This document shows positions 43,103 through 52,113 of a stretch of 64,000 nucleotides of DNA, one piece after another. The notes beneath the pieces were generated by a model. It saw only the letters and a list, made by a program, of their open reading frames with translations, did no database searches and had not been told where the DNA came from. The DNA is taken from NCBI GenBank assembly GCA_049568075.1, contig CP144911.1, one strand, 5' to 3'. How positions within the stretch are numbered: the first letter of the stretch is position 1; each line of letters starts with the position of its first letter. The DNA comes from Gottfriedia sp049568075 (GTDB lineage Bacteria; Bacillota; Bacilli; Bacillales; Bacillaceae_G). A program made the translations under genes and the position numbers.

Positions 43103-44353
43103 ATGGATTATGGCATGATGATCTTTCATCATCGAAAAAAATTAGGGTGGACCCAGGAGAAATTATGTGAAGGAATATGCTCTGTTTCGCATTTAAGTAA
43201 AATTGAAAACGGTACAAAAGAGGCTGGTATAGAAACGATTGAATTGCTTTTAAGAAAGATGCGAGTTGAAATTAATGAAAATGATAGTATAGATGAAGTG
43301 ACTAGTCAACTTAAACGATTATGGAATTCAATCGAACGAGCTGACTATGATTCAAGTAAAATACTGTTTGAAGAATTGATCGGGAAAGAGGAAAGTATAA
43401 ATTATACTAATATATCAAATGATTTTTGTATTACAATTTGGAGATATTATATTTTTGTTGAAAATCTTAAAATGGCAAAGAAAAAATGGAAACAACTTGA
43501 GGCAAAAAAGAAGAAATTTTCCCAATATGAAACGATAAAATATTTGTTTACACTATCAATATATTACATAAAAGAAAAAAGATATAATGACTCTCTTCTA
43601 GTAATGGATGAAGTACAAGAAATTACGCCAAACCTCGAGATCGATTTCCAGGAATATTGCTTTTATAGAGCTTTAGTATATAGCTTTATTAATCAGACTT
43701 CCTTATCGATGTATTTTTGTAATAAAGCAATTCCTATTTTTCTACAAAATAATAATATTAAACGAATCCTTGATGCCAAAATGTTACTTTCACTTCAATT
43801 AATTAAGAGCAAGTTGTTAGATCGAGCCGAGCAATTTCTAATTGAAATACTAGATTCTTCTGTCATATTAAGTGATAAAACAATACATATGAGTGCTTTA
43901 CATAATTTAGGCTTTTTATACTATCATTCTCATCAACATAAAAAAGCAATAAAGTATTATCAAGACTATTTATCTAACATACAGGAGGATACTGAAGAGT
44001 ATTTTTTAGTCATTTCAAATATAGCGAATAATATGATGATTATAAATGATTACGAGACTGCTACTAAGTTGTTATGTAAGAATCTCTCCAAAATAAAGGA
44101 TAAAAATAGTGCATCCTATATTCGAATGAAGGTTTTATTGCTAGAGGCAAAAAAGGATGAAGCAAATTTAGTTACATATTTACGTGAAGTTGGCTTGCCA
44201 TTATGGGTTCAAACCAATGATCATGAAAAATTAATCAAATACTATGATGTTGTTGCAGATTACTATGAAAAACACGAATCGTTAGAAAAACAAAACATGT
44301 TATATAAAGAATACAATAGCACTCTATTAAAAATTCTCGAAAGTAGGAAATAA
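43103..44353 (+). CDS. HTH-TPR regulator of the RNPP type (peptide-sensing transcription factor)
   Basis: 416 residues. An N-terminal Cro/C1-type HTH (about 5-60; IFHHRKKLGWTQEKLCEG, SVSHLSKIENGTKE) is followed by a long all-helical TPR array (about 70-410; e.g. MSALHNLGFLYYHSHQHKKA). This is the layout of PlcR, NprR, Rgg and AimR, which bind short re-imported peptides through the TPRs. A gene for a small exported peptide starts one base after its stop, as in PlcR-PapR and NprR-NprX. So a cognate receptor-signal pair is the natural reading; target genes are unknown. Ribosome site CAGGAGA at eight bases. Confidence 0.85.
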   Translation: MDYGMMIFHHRKKLGWTQEKLCEGICSVSHLSKIENGTKEAGIETIELLLRKMRVEINENDSIDEVTSQLKRLWNSIERADYDSSKILFEELIGKEESINYTNISNDFCITIWRYYIFVENLKMAKKKWKQLEAKKKKFSQYETIKYLFTLSIYYIKEKRYNDSLLVMDEVQEITPNLEIDFQEYCFYRALVYSFINQTSLSMYFCNKAIPIFLQNNNIKRILDAKMLLSLQLIKSKLLDRAEQFLIEILDSSVILSDKTIHMSALHNLGFLYYHSHQHKKAIKYYQDYLSNIQEDTEEYFLVISNIANNMMIINDYETATKLLCKNLSKIKDKNSASYIRMKVLLLEAKKDEANLVTYLREVGLPLWVQTNDHEKLIKYYDVVADYYEKHESLEKQNMLYKEYNSTLLKILESRK

Positions 44354-44354
44354 C

Positions 44355-44618
44355 ATGATGAAAAGACTATCCAACATGATAACAATATTGTGTTTGTTCA
44401 CTGTACTATTTATTAATTACAGTCCTAATTTAGTTTCTGGTGGTTCGGAGACCTCAATTGTTTCAGGTGATTTAGGAACACAACTTTACTCGGATAATAA
44501 TGACCAAAGCGAGTCTTCAGATAATGGGTTTCAACCATATAATCGATCAAATCGTTCTTATGCAGATGAGCCAATTCATCCTAAGGTAGAAAAATTTTTA
44601 TTTATTCGAACTAAATAA
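44355..44618 (+). CDS. Exported pro-peptide, candidate RNPP signalling peptide
   Basis: 87 residues (or 86 from ATG 44358). A signal peptide with basic start (MMKRLSN) and hydrophobic core (about 8-22) is followed by a polar, Ser/Asp/Asn-rich pro-region and a C-terminal stretch SYADEPIHPKVEKF (69-81). Signal peptides of RNPP systems are cut from the C-terminal part of such precursors; which residues form the mature peptide cannot be told by eye. Follows the receptor gene by one base with AGGAAA as ribosome site, and ends at a terminator, so the two form a closed two-gene unit. At 87 residues it is longer than PapR (48) or most Phr precursors. Confidence 0.65.
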   Translation: MMKRLSNMITILCLFTVLFINYSPNLVSGGSETSIVSGDLGTQLYSDNNDQSESSDNGFQPYNRSNRSYADEPIHPKVEKFLFIRTK

Positions 44619-44629
44619 ATCCATTAATA

Positions 44630-44660
44630 AGTATCATACATTTTGTGTGGTACTTTTTTA
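44630..44660 (+). terminator. Terminator of the receptor-peptide unit
   Basis: 11-bp stem AGTATCATACA / TGTGTGGTACT with two G-U pairs, three-base loop, then TTTTT. Confidence 0.82.
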
Positions 44661-44679
44661 ATTAGGAGGTAGGAAAGCT

Positions 44680-45249
44680 ATGTCTTTTGAACAATGTTAT
44701 AAAGTTCATAAACGAATGAAGGATTTTAATAAAGGGTGGTATATAGCTGGTGGATGGGCAATTGACCTTTTCTTAGAAAAACAAACGAGAAACCACAATG
44801 ATATTGAAATCGCCATTGCGCGTAAGGATCAACTTTATCTGAAAGAATATTTACATAACTGGACGTTTACTAAAGTCATTAAAAGGGAATTATCAACTTG
44901 GGAGAATGAATATTTAGAACTACCTATTCATGAAATACATGGCAAAAATGATAAGACAAAAAATGAATTAGAAGTTTTATTAAATGAAATCGAGTTAAAT
45001 GATTGGAAGTTTAGAAGGGACGAATCGATTACTTGTAAGCTTGACTCATTTTATCGTGTTACAAATGAAGGGATTCCTTATTTGAATCCAGAAATAGTGC
45101 TTTTATATAAGGTTAGAAATACAAGAGAAAAGGATCATCAGGACTTTAAAAACGTGAAAGATTATTTGAACCTTTCACAAAAAGCATGGTTACGTGAGGC
45201 AATCTTAATTCATCATCCTAATCATGAATGGCTTGAAGATTTAATATAA
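44680..45249 (+). CDS. Nucleotidyltransferase of the ANT(2'')/LinA-like family
   Basis: 189 residues. The signature WYIAGGWAIDLFLEKQTRNH followed by NDIEIAI is that of aminoglycoside-2''-adenylyltransferase-type nucleotidyltransferases, with the catalytic acidic pair in DIEI. Chromosomal members without a known antibiotic substrate are frequent in Bacillaceae, so resistance should not be assumed. AGGAGGTAGG ribosome site; next gene 23 bases away, probably co-transcribed. Confidence 0.8.
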   Translation: MSFEQCYKVHKRMKDFNKGWYIAGGWAIDLFLEKQTRNHNDIEIAIARKDQLYLKEYLHNWTFTKVIKRELSTWENEYLELPIHEIHGKNDKTKNELEVLLNEIELNDWKFRRDESITCKLDSFYRVTNEGIPYLNPEIVLLYKVRNTREKDHQDFKNVKDYLNLSQKAWLREAILIHHPNHEWLEDLI

Positions 45250-45272
45250 AAAATTTGTAGGAGTGAGCATAG

Positions 45273-45776
45273 ATGGAAGTATTGATTAGACCAGTAGAAA
45301 TAAATGATGCTAAGGCACTTCATCGTATATGCACCCAAGAAAATGTTTTTCCTTATATGATATTTTTACCTAGTATGCGAATGGACATGATGGAAAATAG
45401 AATTAGAAACTTACAATCAAACGAATTTGAATTTGTCGCAGAATGTAATGGAGATGTAGTAGGGATAGTTGGTTTAGTGCAAAGAACAGGTCGCAGGTCA
45501 CATGTAGGAGATTTATTTATCGCAACTGATGGAAATCATCATAATAAAGGAATTGGAAAAGCTTTGCTTACGAAAGTATTAGATTTGGCAGATCATTGGT
45601 TAATGCTAGAAAGAGTAGAACTAGGAGTATTGGAGACAAATCCTAAGGCACAAGCGTTATACGAAAAGTTTGGGTTTAAGGTCGAGGGAGTTAAGAAGGG
45701 GAATATTAAAGCAAATGGCCGTTTTGTTGATGAAATTATGATGTGCCGATTTAGGCCAGGCGGTATTATACAATAA
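45273..45776 (+). CDS. GNAT-family N-acetyltransferase (YhhY-like)
   Basis: 167 residues. GNAT motif A GDLFIATDGNHHNKGIGKAL contains the acetyl-CoA loop; motif B is VELGVLETNPKAQALYEKFG. The start (VLIRPVEINDAKALHRICTQ) and length match YhhY-type acetyltransferases of amino acids. With the nucleotidyltransferase gene it forms a small modification-enzyme operon. Confidence 0.87.
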   Translation: MEVLIRPVEINDAKALHRICTQENVFPYMIFLPSMRMDMMENRIRNLQSNEFEFVAECNGDVVGIVGLVQRTGRRSHVGDLFIATDGNHHNKGIGKALLTKVLDLADHWLMLERVELGVLETNPKAQALYEKFGFKVEGVKKGNIKANGRFVDEIMMCRFRPGGIIQ

Positions 45777-45837
45777 TAATAGTTATTAATTGTTGAAATT
45801 AGGTTTTGTTTGGGCAAGTTAAACAGATCTTAAAGCG

Positions 45838-45870
45838 GACCGGGCAGTGATTACCCGGTCTTTCTTACTT
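45838..45870 (+). terminator. Terminator of the nucleotidyltransferase/GNAT unit
   Basis: GACCGGG / CCCGGTC stem with nine-base loop, then TTTCTT. Confidence 0.8.
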
Positions 45871-45879
45871 TTAAGTAGT

Positions 45880-47322
45880 TTAGTGTAGGCTATTCACTTC
45901 ATTAGCAGCCCGTATCCCAGACTCAATGGCACCTTGGATCCAAGCGTGGGAACGAGAAGTATGCTCCCCTGCAAAGTGCAATCTGCCCTCAGGAGAAGAA
46001 ATATAAGAATTCAGTTCTTCCTCTTGCCCCGGTTCAAAAAATGTAAAGGCCCCAATAGAAAATGGATTTTGACTCCAACTAAAGGACGTTCCAGTTACAA
46101 ATTCAGAATAAACTTGGTTGCCCCAAATCTTAGACAAGTCCCGTAAAGCATAATGAATGCGCTCTTCTTCAGTTAAGGCACTCAATGTTAGCGCCTCATC
46201 TGCCCACGTATAGCTTGCCTTGACAACAGCTGGACCTGAGGTGCCAATTCCAGCACTAGGATAGAGTGAAAGTCTAGTAGGCAAATCGGTTGTAGACATA
46301 CCACCGAATTGACCATATTTCTCCCAAAATCTACTTTTAAACTCAATGCCAATTTTTGTTGCAGACATGTAGTTTATTTCTCGAATTGCTTTTCGCTTGT
46401 AATAAGAAATCGAATGGAATGGTTCAATTTCCACGAATCTTAAAAGTGAAAATGGTATAGCTATAATGGCAAGATCTGCGTTCATAATGTATTGGTTTGC
46501 GGTATTATTATCAGTTGTTTGGATTGTTAGGGAATTACCATTTTGAATAATTTTCGTCAGTTTTTGATTTAATAGTATATTATCCTTTAATTGAGGAAGA
46601 AACGCTTTTGGTAATAGATCCATTCCTCCTGTTATTTCGTAGAATTTCGTTGCGGATTTAAAAGTGACCTGTTCCCTTAATACTTCTAAAAAGGACATTC
46701 CCATAAATGCTTCAAAATCAAGGAGCACCCCAATCATATCGACTGCACCTACTGAAAAGTACGAATTTAAAAAAGAACCAAATGAAATATTACCATACCT
46801 TTTTTCGACTATTTCCCAATTAGTTAATGGATTTTGATTAATAAAATTGATAAATGGCTGCAATGCTTGATCCAATAAAACATCTGAAGTTTTTCCTTTT
46901 TCGTTTGGTGCGACTGGATAATTTAAGATGTCGGGATTAATTTTATAGTTAACTTGATTCGTTTTTATTCCATTTGCATAAATGATATCGTTTTGGGTTT
47001 CATTAATAAATTCATTTACTGGCAAATTGAATTTTCTAATATACTCTAAAGTTAAATGATGGACATTTGGGATTCTTAATGGACCAGCATTTAAATATAA
47101 CCCATGACTAAACGGAGCACGTAAAGTATAAGCACGACCACCAATTCGATCATTTGCCTCAATGATTGTGACATGGTGTCCTGCATCCTTTAATAATGAA
47201 GCTGCCGTCAAACCAGCCATTCCAGCGCCTACGATCATTACTTTTTTTGTGGATTCGCTTTTTCTAAGGCCGTTTTGAATGATTGAAATCATTTGATCAG
47301 TTGTTAGTGGAGAACTTGTCAT
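45880..47322 (-). CDS. Flavin monoamine oxidase / L-amino-acid oxidase family protein
   Basis: 480 residues. FAD Rossmann motif KVMIVGAGMAGLTAASLL (about 27-44) ends in IIEANDRIGGRAYT, the GG-doublet typical of amine oxidases; the C-terminal FAD contact is GEHTSRSHAWIQGAIESG. No signal peptide, so intracellular or released otherwise. Oxidises amines or amino acids with release of hydrogen peroxide; the substrate is unknown. AAGGAGGAG ribosome site. Single gene. Confidence 0.9.
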   Translation of the reverse strand: MTSSPLTTDQMISIIQNGLRKSESTKKVMIVGAGMAGLTAASLLKDAGHHVTIIEANDRIGGRAYTLRAPFSHGLYLNAGPLRIPNVHHLTLEYIRKFNLPVNEFINETQNDIIYANGIKTNQVNYKINPDILNYPVAPNEKGKTSDVLLDQALQPFINFINQNPLTNWEIVEKRYGNISFGSFLNSYFSVGAVDMIGVLLDFEAFMGMSFLEVLREQVTFKSATKFYEITGGMDLLPKAFLPQLKDNILLNQKLTKIIQNGNSLTIQTTDNNTANQYIMNADLAIIAIPFSLLRFVEIEPFHSISYYKRKAIREINYMSATKIGIEFKSRFWEKYGQFGGMSTTDLPTRLSLYPSAGIGTSGPAVVKASYTWADEALTLSALTEEERIHYALRDLSKIWGNQVYSEFVTGTSFSWSQNPFSIGAFTFFEPGQEEELNSYISSPEGRLHFAGEHTSRSHAWIQGAIESGIRAANEVNSLH

Positions 47323-47611
47323 ATATTCTCCTCCTTTACAATTCCTTCATAACATTTTATTCACATTCAAGTAAACGTATGTAAATTGATTTGAATTTGA
47401 AGGAATAGCTAGTTTCAGTTGGAATTATTCATCTTTTTATAACAATTAAAGGAGAATGCTGTCAAAAAATCTAATAATTATTAATGGATATCTCGTACAT
47501 TAATTACTTTCATACTTTGGTCGTAGACGGATTGATACTGCAGGATGTTATCTAGATTTTTTAATTTCCATAAAATGTGATTATTAGAAGTTTTTAATTG
47601 GAGGTTAAAAA

Positions 47612-48334
47612 ATGAAAAAATTTATTATTTCAGCTTTATTAATGATTACTTCGGTATTCGTTCTTGCTAGTTGTTCAATTTTTAACGATGAAAAGGTAAA
47701 AGAAGAAACTGTTTCTATTCATAAAGATCAAGCTAAAAAATTGGATGTTAGTTTAGATTTAGGTGCCGGAGTAATGAACGTTTCTAAAGGTACAAAAAAT
47801 TGGGTAGACGGAAGGATCGAATATAACAATAAATATTTTAATCCAGATGTATCATATAAGCTTAAAGACTCCACAGGAGAAGTAAGAATTGACCAATCTA
47901 AAAAGCATTTTCCAAAAGTGAAAATTGGTAAATTAAAGAATGAATGGAATTTGAAGCTTTCGAATAAAGTTCCGATTGATTTAGATGTTAATACGGGCGC
48001 ATCAAAAACAAATCTTGATTTACGTGGATTGAATTTAAATGATTTAGAAATCGAGGCTGGAGTCGGAGAGCTAAATGTTAATTTAGGTGGAAGCTGGAAT
48101 AAAAGCTTCGAAGCAAATATTGAAACAGGGGTTGGGAAAACGACCATCGTGTTACCTTCTGATGTTGGTGTAAAGATCAATCTAAGTAAGGGAATTGGCA
48201 AGGTAAATGTAGTTGATTTAATTTCGAAAGGAAATGGTGTTTATGTTAATGAAGCGTACGAAAAAGCTAATGTTAAATTAACAATAAACGTGGATTTAGG
48301 TGTAGGAGAGGTAAACTTTAAAGTAGATAAATAA
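47612..48334 (+). CDS. Toast-rack (LiaF-like) lipoprotein
   Basis: 240 residues. Signal peptide with lipobox LASC (Cys20). The mature part is a right-handed, repetitive beta domain: DLDVNTGASKTNLDLRGL, IEAGVGELNVNLGGSW, IETGVGKTTIVLPSDVGV and a last VDLGVGEVNF, the periodic GAGxxxxxL pattern of toast_rack/DUF2154 proteins. Such domains occur in LiaF-type envelope-stress proteins. Here it is an anchored stand-alone form. A promoter could not be fixed in the 289-base gap upstream. Confidence 0.82.
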   Translation: MKKFIISALLMITSVFVLASCSIFNDEKVKEETVSIHKDQAKKLDVSLDLGAGVMNVSKGTKNWVDGRIEYNNKYFNPDVSYKLKDSTGEVRIDQSKKHFPKVKIGKLKNEWNLKLSNKVPIDLDVNTGASKTNLDLRGLNLNDLEIEAGVGELNVNLGGSWNKSFEANIETGVGKTTIVLPSDVGVKINLSKGIGKVNVVDLISKGNGVYVNEAYEKANVKLTINVDLGVGEVNFKVDK

Positions 48335-48383
48335 TAGTAGAAAAATAGTTTTAAAAAACTTAAATCGCCTTGGGAGGAATTCA

Positions 48384-49229
48384 ATGCTAAAAAATGCAGT
48401 TGAATCAGTTATTGATTGTATGGCATCAGGTAAGGGGATGTTTGATATACAAAGAATTCAAACAGAACATCGTTTTAAATTAGTTGAGTTTTGGAATATA
48501 GAAAAGGGAAGTAAAGTATTAGAAATAGGCTGTGGTCAAGGAGATACGACTGCCGTTTTAGCATACATGGTCGGGGAAAATGGATTAGTTCATGGAATTG
48601 ATATCGGCCCACGAACATACGGAAGTCCAATTTCATTAGGAGATTCAGCAGACTTCCTATTACAATCGAATTTAGGTAAACAATTAAAAATGGATTTTGA
48701 ATTTGACATATTATCACCAACTGTTGATTTTTATGAAAATGAGTTTGATTATATTGTGATGTCTCACTGTTCTTGGTATTTAAAATCACAAGAAGAATTT
48801 ATTGCTGTCTTAAAAAAGATTAAAAAATGGGGTAAAAAATTATGCTTTGCCGAATGGGATACAAGAATAAGCTCAATTGAGCAGTACCCGCATTTATTAT
48901 CTATTTTAATTCAGGCTCAGTATGAGTCATTAAAACAAAAAAGTGAATCAAACATTCGCACCCTTTTTACTCCAAGTGATATAAAAAATATCTGTGAAGC
49001 TTCAGGGTGGAACATAATGAATGAAACATCTATATTCTCTCCAAAATTACAGGATGCTAGATGGGAGATTAATAAGACTTTAGCTGATATCGATATTGAA
49101 CTCAATAATATTGAGAATATGCCTAGTAAATTAAATGGACTGATTCGTTCAGAAATAGAAATGCTAGAAGAGTCTGTTACTTCTAATGAAATCAAACCTT
49201 TATCGATATTTGCATTTGTAGCGGAATAA
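48384..49229 (+). CDS. SAM-dependent class I methyltransferase
   Basis: 281 residues. Motif I VLEIGCGQGDTT (about 47-58), acidic motif II GIDIGP, and motif IV DYIVMSHCSWYL identify a Rossmann-fold methyltransferase. C-terminal part is a helical specificity region. Substrate unknown. GGGAGG ribosome site; 49 bases after the lipoprotein gene with no terminator, so possibly in the same operon. Confidence 0.87.
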   Translation: MLKNAVESVIDCMASGKGMFDIQRIQTEHRFKLVEFWNIEKGSKVLEIGCGQGDTTAVLAYMVGENGLVHGIDIGPRTYGSPISLGDSADFLLQSNLGKQLKMDFEFDILSPTVDFYENEFDYIVMSHCSWYLKSQEEFIAVLKKIKKWGKKLCFAEWDTRISSIEQYPHLLSILIQAQYESLKQKSESNIRTLFTPSDIKNICEASGWNIMNETSIFSPKLQDARWEINKTLADIDIELNNIENMPSKLNGLIRSEIEMLEESVTSNEIKPLSIFAFVAE

Positions 49230-49247
49230 AACTTCAAAATCTAAAAT

Positions 49248-49280
49248 GAAAAAGCATCTATATTCTAGATGCTTTTTTTT
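49248..49280. terminator. Bidirectional terminator
   Basis: AGCATCTA / TAGATGCT stem with A run before and T run after; ends convergent genes. Confidence 0.9.
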
Positions 49281-49613
49281 CTATTGAGGATGATATTTTC
49301 TTTGATAAATATATGGGTAACTTGGGTAGTAATACGGATACAAGTATATTGCTGTAACTGAAGAAAGTGGTACTGTGACCTTTTTATATACTCGGTATCT
49401 AGGGCGAAAAGTTTCCCCGCCATTTTGTCTTACTTCAAAATAACGCGATTCGGGTGCGGCGAGGTCCTCTGGGACAAGTAAGTCTGCGCTACTCGAATTG
49501 TTATCTAATAAAATCCCTTCTAATAAAGCTCTTTCAGAAGTTTGAAACACTACATGGCAGAGTTTATATTTTTTACACTGATCTTGCATATTTCGAATAT
49601 GGTAACTTTCCAT
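49281..49613 (-). CDS. Small protein with Tyr/Pro-rich C-terminus, unknown
   Basis: 110 residues from ATG 49613 (GGGAGGG at five bases). The N-terminal two thirds is a compact domain (YHIRNMQDQCKKYKLCHVVF, ALLEGILLDNN, Lsm-like in feel); the tail is YLYPYYYPSYPYIYQRKY, a Tyr/Pro run as in some spore-coat and exosporium proteins. A spore-coat link is a guess from composition only. Confidence 0.6.
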   Translation of the reverse strand: MESYHIRNMQDQCKKYKLCHVVFQTSERALLEGILLDNNSSSADLLVPEDLAAPESRYFEVRQNGGETFRPRYRVYKKVTVPLSSVTAIYLYPYYYPSYPYIYQRKYHPQ

Positions 49614-49881
49614 TGAATCCCTCCCATTTGTACTCATTACTAAATGTATGATGTCAGATAAAGGACTAGAATATTGTCCAAACTAATTAAAGAGCAGAAC
49701 AAAGAAATAAAAAAAGAACAAGATGTTTCCAAGATGTAAATTTTTTGCATTTATAGTAAAAACGTTTAGTAATTCAGTACTGAGCCATCTATAATTTTTC
49801 CTAAGGAAAATATTAATAAGCTAAAAATAAAGTTTAAGTAAATAAAAATAAAAACATAAATTATGAATTTAGGTGAGGTAA

Positions 49882-50571
49882 TTGCAAGGGAAAGTATTAA
49901 TTGTAGATGATGAAAAAAGTATTGTAGATCCATTAACTTACGCATTTCGTAGAGAAGGATTTATCGTAGAAAACGCTTTTAATGGAAAAGAAGCATTAGA
50001 TAAGATTCCAGATTTTAATCCAGATATTTTAATATCGGATATTATGATGCCTGTAATGAACGGCTTAGACTTATGTAAACAAATAGGAAATAAAGAAGGA
50101 CTTGGCATTATTTTACTTACAGCTAAGGGTGATATTATTGATCGGGTTTTAGGATTAGAGTTTGGAGCCGACGATTATATAACAAAACCGTTTGATATAA
50201 GGGAATTACTAGCTAGAACTAGATCTTTACTCCGAAGACTAAAAAAACAATCAACGCCTGATGAAAAAAAGAGTATTTCAATTAATAAGCTACAAGTAAT
50301 TCCTGCTCAAAGAAAAGTGACAGTTGATGGAACGAATATAGAATTAACCCCTAAAGAATTCGACCTTCTTGTTTTATTAATTTCAAATATGGATCGAATT
50401 TTTAGTAGAGATGAATTATTAGATTTAGTGTGGGGAATGGAGTATATAGGTGGAACGAGAACGGTCGATATTCATATCCAACGTTTACGTAAAAAGCTAG
50501 GCAATTCCTATCAACAATTAATTCAAACTGTTTTTGGAGTCGGATATAAAATATCTAGTGAAAATAAATGA
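49882..50571 (+). CDS. OmpR-family response regulator
   Basis: 229 residues. Receiver domain with acidic pocket (VDDE), phosphoacceptor Asp53 (ILISDIMMPV), Thr (LTAKGD) and Lys (ITKPFD), then a winged-helix effector domain ending RTVDIHIQRLRKKLG. TTG 49882 seems to be the start, with AGGTGAGG close upstream. Overlaps the kinase gene (ATGA), so the pair is translationally coupled. Confidence 0.93.
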   Translation: MQGKVLIVDDEKSIVDPLTYAFRREGFIVENAFNGKEALDKIPDFNPDILISDIMMPVMNGLDLCKQIGNKEGLGIILLTAKGDIIDRVLGLEFGADDYITKPFDIRELLARTRSLLRRLKKQSTPDEKKSISINKLQVIPAQRKVTVDGTNIELTPKEFDLLVLLISNMDRIFSRDELLDLVWGMEYIGGTRTVDIHIQRLRKKLGNSYQQLIQTVFGVGYKISSENK

Positions 50572-52025
50572 AACTGAGTATTAAAGTTAAGTCGAGTTTA
50601 TTTTTAGCCATTCTATTAATCGGAACTGTCATTGTATTAAGTATATTAGTCTTACAAGGTATCAAACAAAACCAGCAAAATCAAACTGAAGAAACACTTG
50701 CTAGGCAAAGTAAATTAGCAAATGTATATGTAAAGCAAGTTTATTTAAGCCAAACATCAGAGAATCCTCAAGATTTTTTCAAACGATATGGTCGGGAAAT
50801 TGCTAGACAGATTGGGATTATTAGTAGTCTTCATGTCACAATTTTTAATATGTCTGGAAAAGTTGTAGGAGATTCTCTTCCTTTAGAGTCTACTAGAGAT
50901 GTAGGAGATACCTTAAGTTATGCGTTAAAAGGTAAGATTGCATATCAGGAGAGCGGTGAAACATTATCTTATTTTGCACCTATTTATAATGCTAATAATC
51001 AAATTGGAGTTGTTCAGTTCGATTATACATTAATTAATAATCAGAAATTTTATGATAATACAATTAACCTGTTTATTAAAATAGGTTTAGTAACTACAAT
51101 TCTTAGTTTTATCATAGGTTACTTCTTTTTTAATTCTCTTGTTATGAGTATTTTAAAACTTAGAAAAGTAACGGAGGAAATTCAATTAGGAAACTATCCA
51201 GACCGATCTACTTTAAGTCGAAAAGATGAGTTGGGTTATTTAAGCCAAGCAATTTTCTACATGAGTAATGAAATTCAAAATAATATAAAAGGTATTCAAC
51301 AAGAAAAAGAAAATCTGCAATTAGCTGTTGAAAAGCTTAAAGTTTTAGAAAAACAACAAAAGCAGTTTATCGGATCGATTACACATGAGTTTAAAACCCC
51401 ACTGACTGTAGTTAGGGCTTATATTGATTTATTAGACATGTATTCGGATGATCCAAAATTATTAGAAGAAGCAATTAGTAATATAGGAAAAGAATCACTT
51501 CGTCTTTACGATATGGTTGAAAAAATATTAAAACTAGCAGAACTTGATAAATATGACTTTGAAATTGTAAAAGAAAAAGTCGATGTTTATTCCCTTTTGG
51601 AAGATATTTGTTTAAGAATGAAAGGGAAAATGACTAAGTTTGGTTTATCGATCCGTACAAATTTTGATCATGCAACGATTCTTATTGATAAAGAAAGCTT
51701 TACATTAATTATTATGAATTTATTAGATAACGCAATTAAATATAATAAAACAAATGGTGAAATAAACGTTTTGAATAGGATTGAAAATAATCGTTTAGTT
51801 ATTAATATATCAGATACAGGTATTGGTATTTCGTCGGAATTAGTGGATAAAATATTTGAACCATTTTTTACTGTAAATAAAGATCGTTCTCGTCAATCTG
51901 GTGGATCGGGTTTAGGGCTTGCTTTAACTAAGGATTTAATTGAAAAGCAAAATGGTACGATTCATGTTGAATCGATAGAAGGTAGCGGATCAAATTTTAT
52001 CATTACATTTCCGCTAGCGAAGTAA
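50568..52025 (+). CDS. Membrane sensor histidine kinase
   Basis: 485 residues. Two transmembrane helices (about 8-30 and 167-190) enclose an extracellular sensor domain; HAMP (about 190-240) follows, a coiled coil, then HisKA with His273 in SITHEFKTPL and the HATPase domain (NLLDNAIKYNK, DTGIGIS, GGSGLGLAL). Partner of the response regulator upstream. The likely target is the lipoprotein gene after it, which lies behind a hairpin; the signal is unknown. Confidence 0.93.
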   Translation: MKLSIKVKSSLFLAILLIGTVIVLSILVLQGIKQNQQNQTEETLARQSKLANVYVKQVYLSQTSENPQDFFKRYGREIARQIGIISSLHVTIFNMSGKVVGDSLPLESTRDVGDTLSYALKGKIAYQESGETLSYFAPIYNANNQIGVVQFDYTLINNQKFYDNTINLFIKIGLVTTILSFIIGYFFFNSLVMSILKLRKVTEEIQLGNYPDRSTLSRKDELGYLSQAIFYMSNEIQNNIKGIQQEKENLQLAVEKLKVLEKQQKQFIGSITHEFKTPLTVVRAYIDLLDMYSDDPKLLEEAISNIGKESLRLYDMVEKILKLAELDKYDFEIVKEKVDVYSLLEDICLRMKGKMTKFGLSIRTNFDHATILIDKESFTLIIMNLLDNAIKYNKTNGEINVLNRIENNRLVINISDTGIGISSELVDKIFEPFFTVNKDRSRQSGGSGLGLALTKDLIEKQNGTIHVESIEGSGSNFIITFPLAK

Positions 52026-52044
52026 AAGTTTACAAATTGGAAAC

Positions 52045-52082
52045 ATGATATGTTAAAAATAGAAACATTCTAAACATATCAT
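52045..52082 (+). other. Inverted repeat between kinase and lipoprotein genes
   Basis: 10-bp perfect arms ATGATATGTT / AACATATCAT (52045-52054, 52073-52082). No T tract, so a processing stem, weak pause or operator rather than a full terminator. Confidence 0.5.
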
Positions 52083-52113
52083 AAAATTTGTAAGAATGTA
52101 GGAAGGTGATGTG

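Noticed and set aside
47728..48201. 157-codon minus-strand open frame
   Set aside because: Lies wholly inside the toast-rack lipoprotein gene in antisense; composition is that of a shadow frame.
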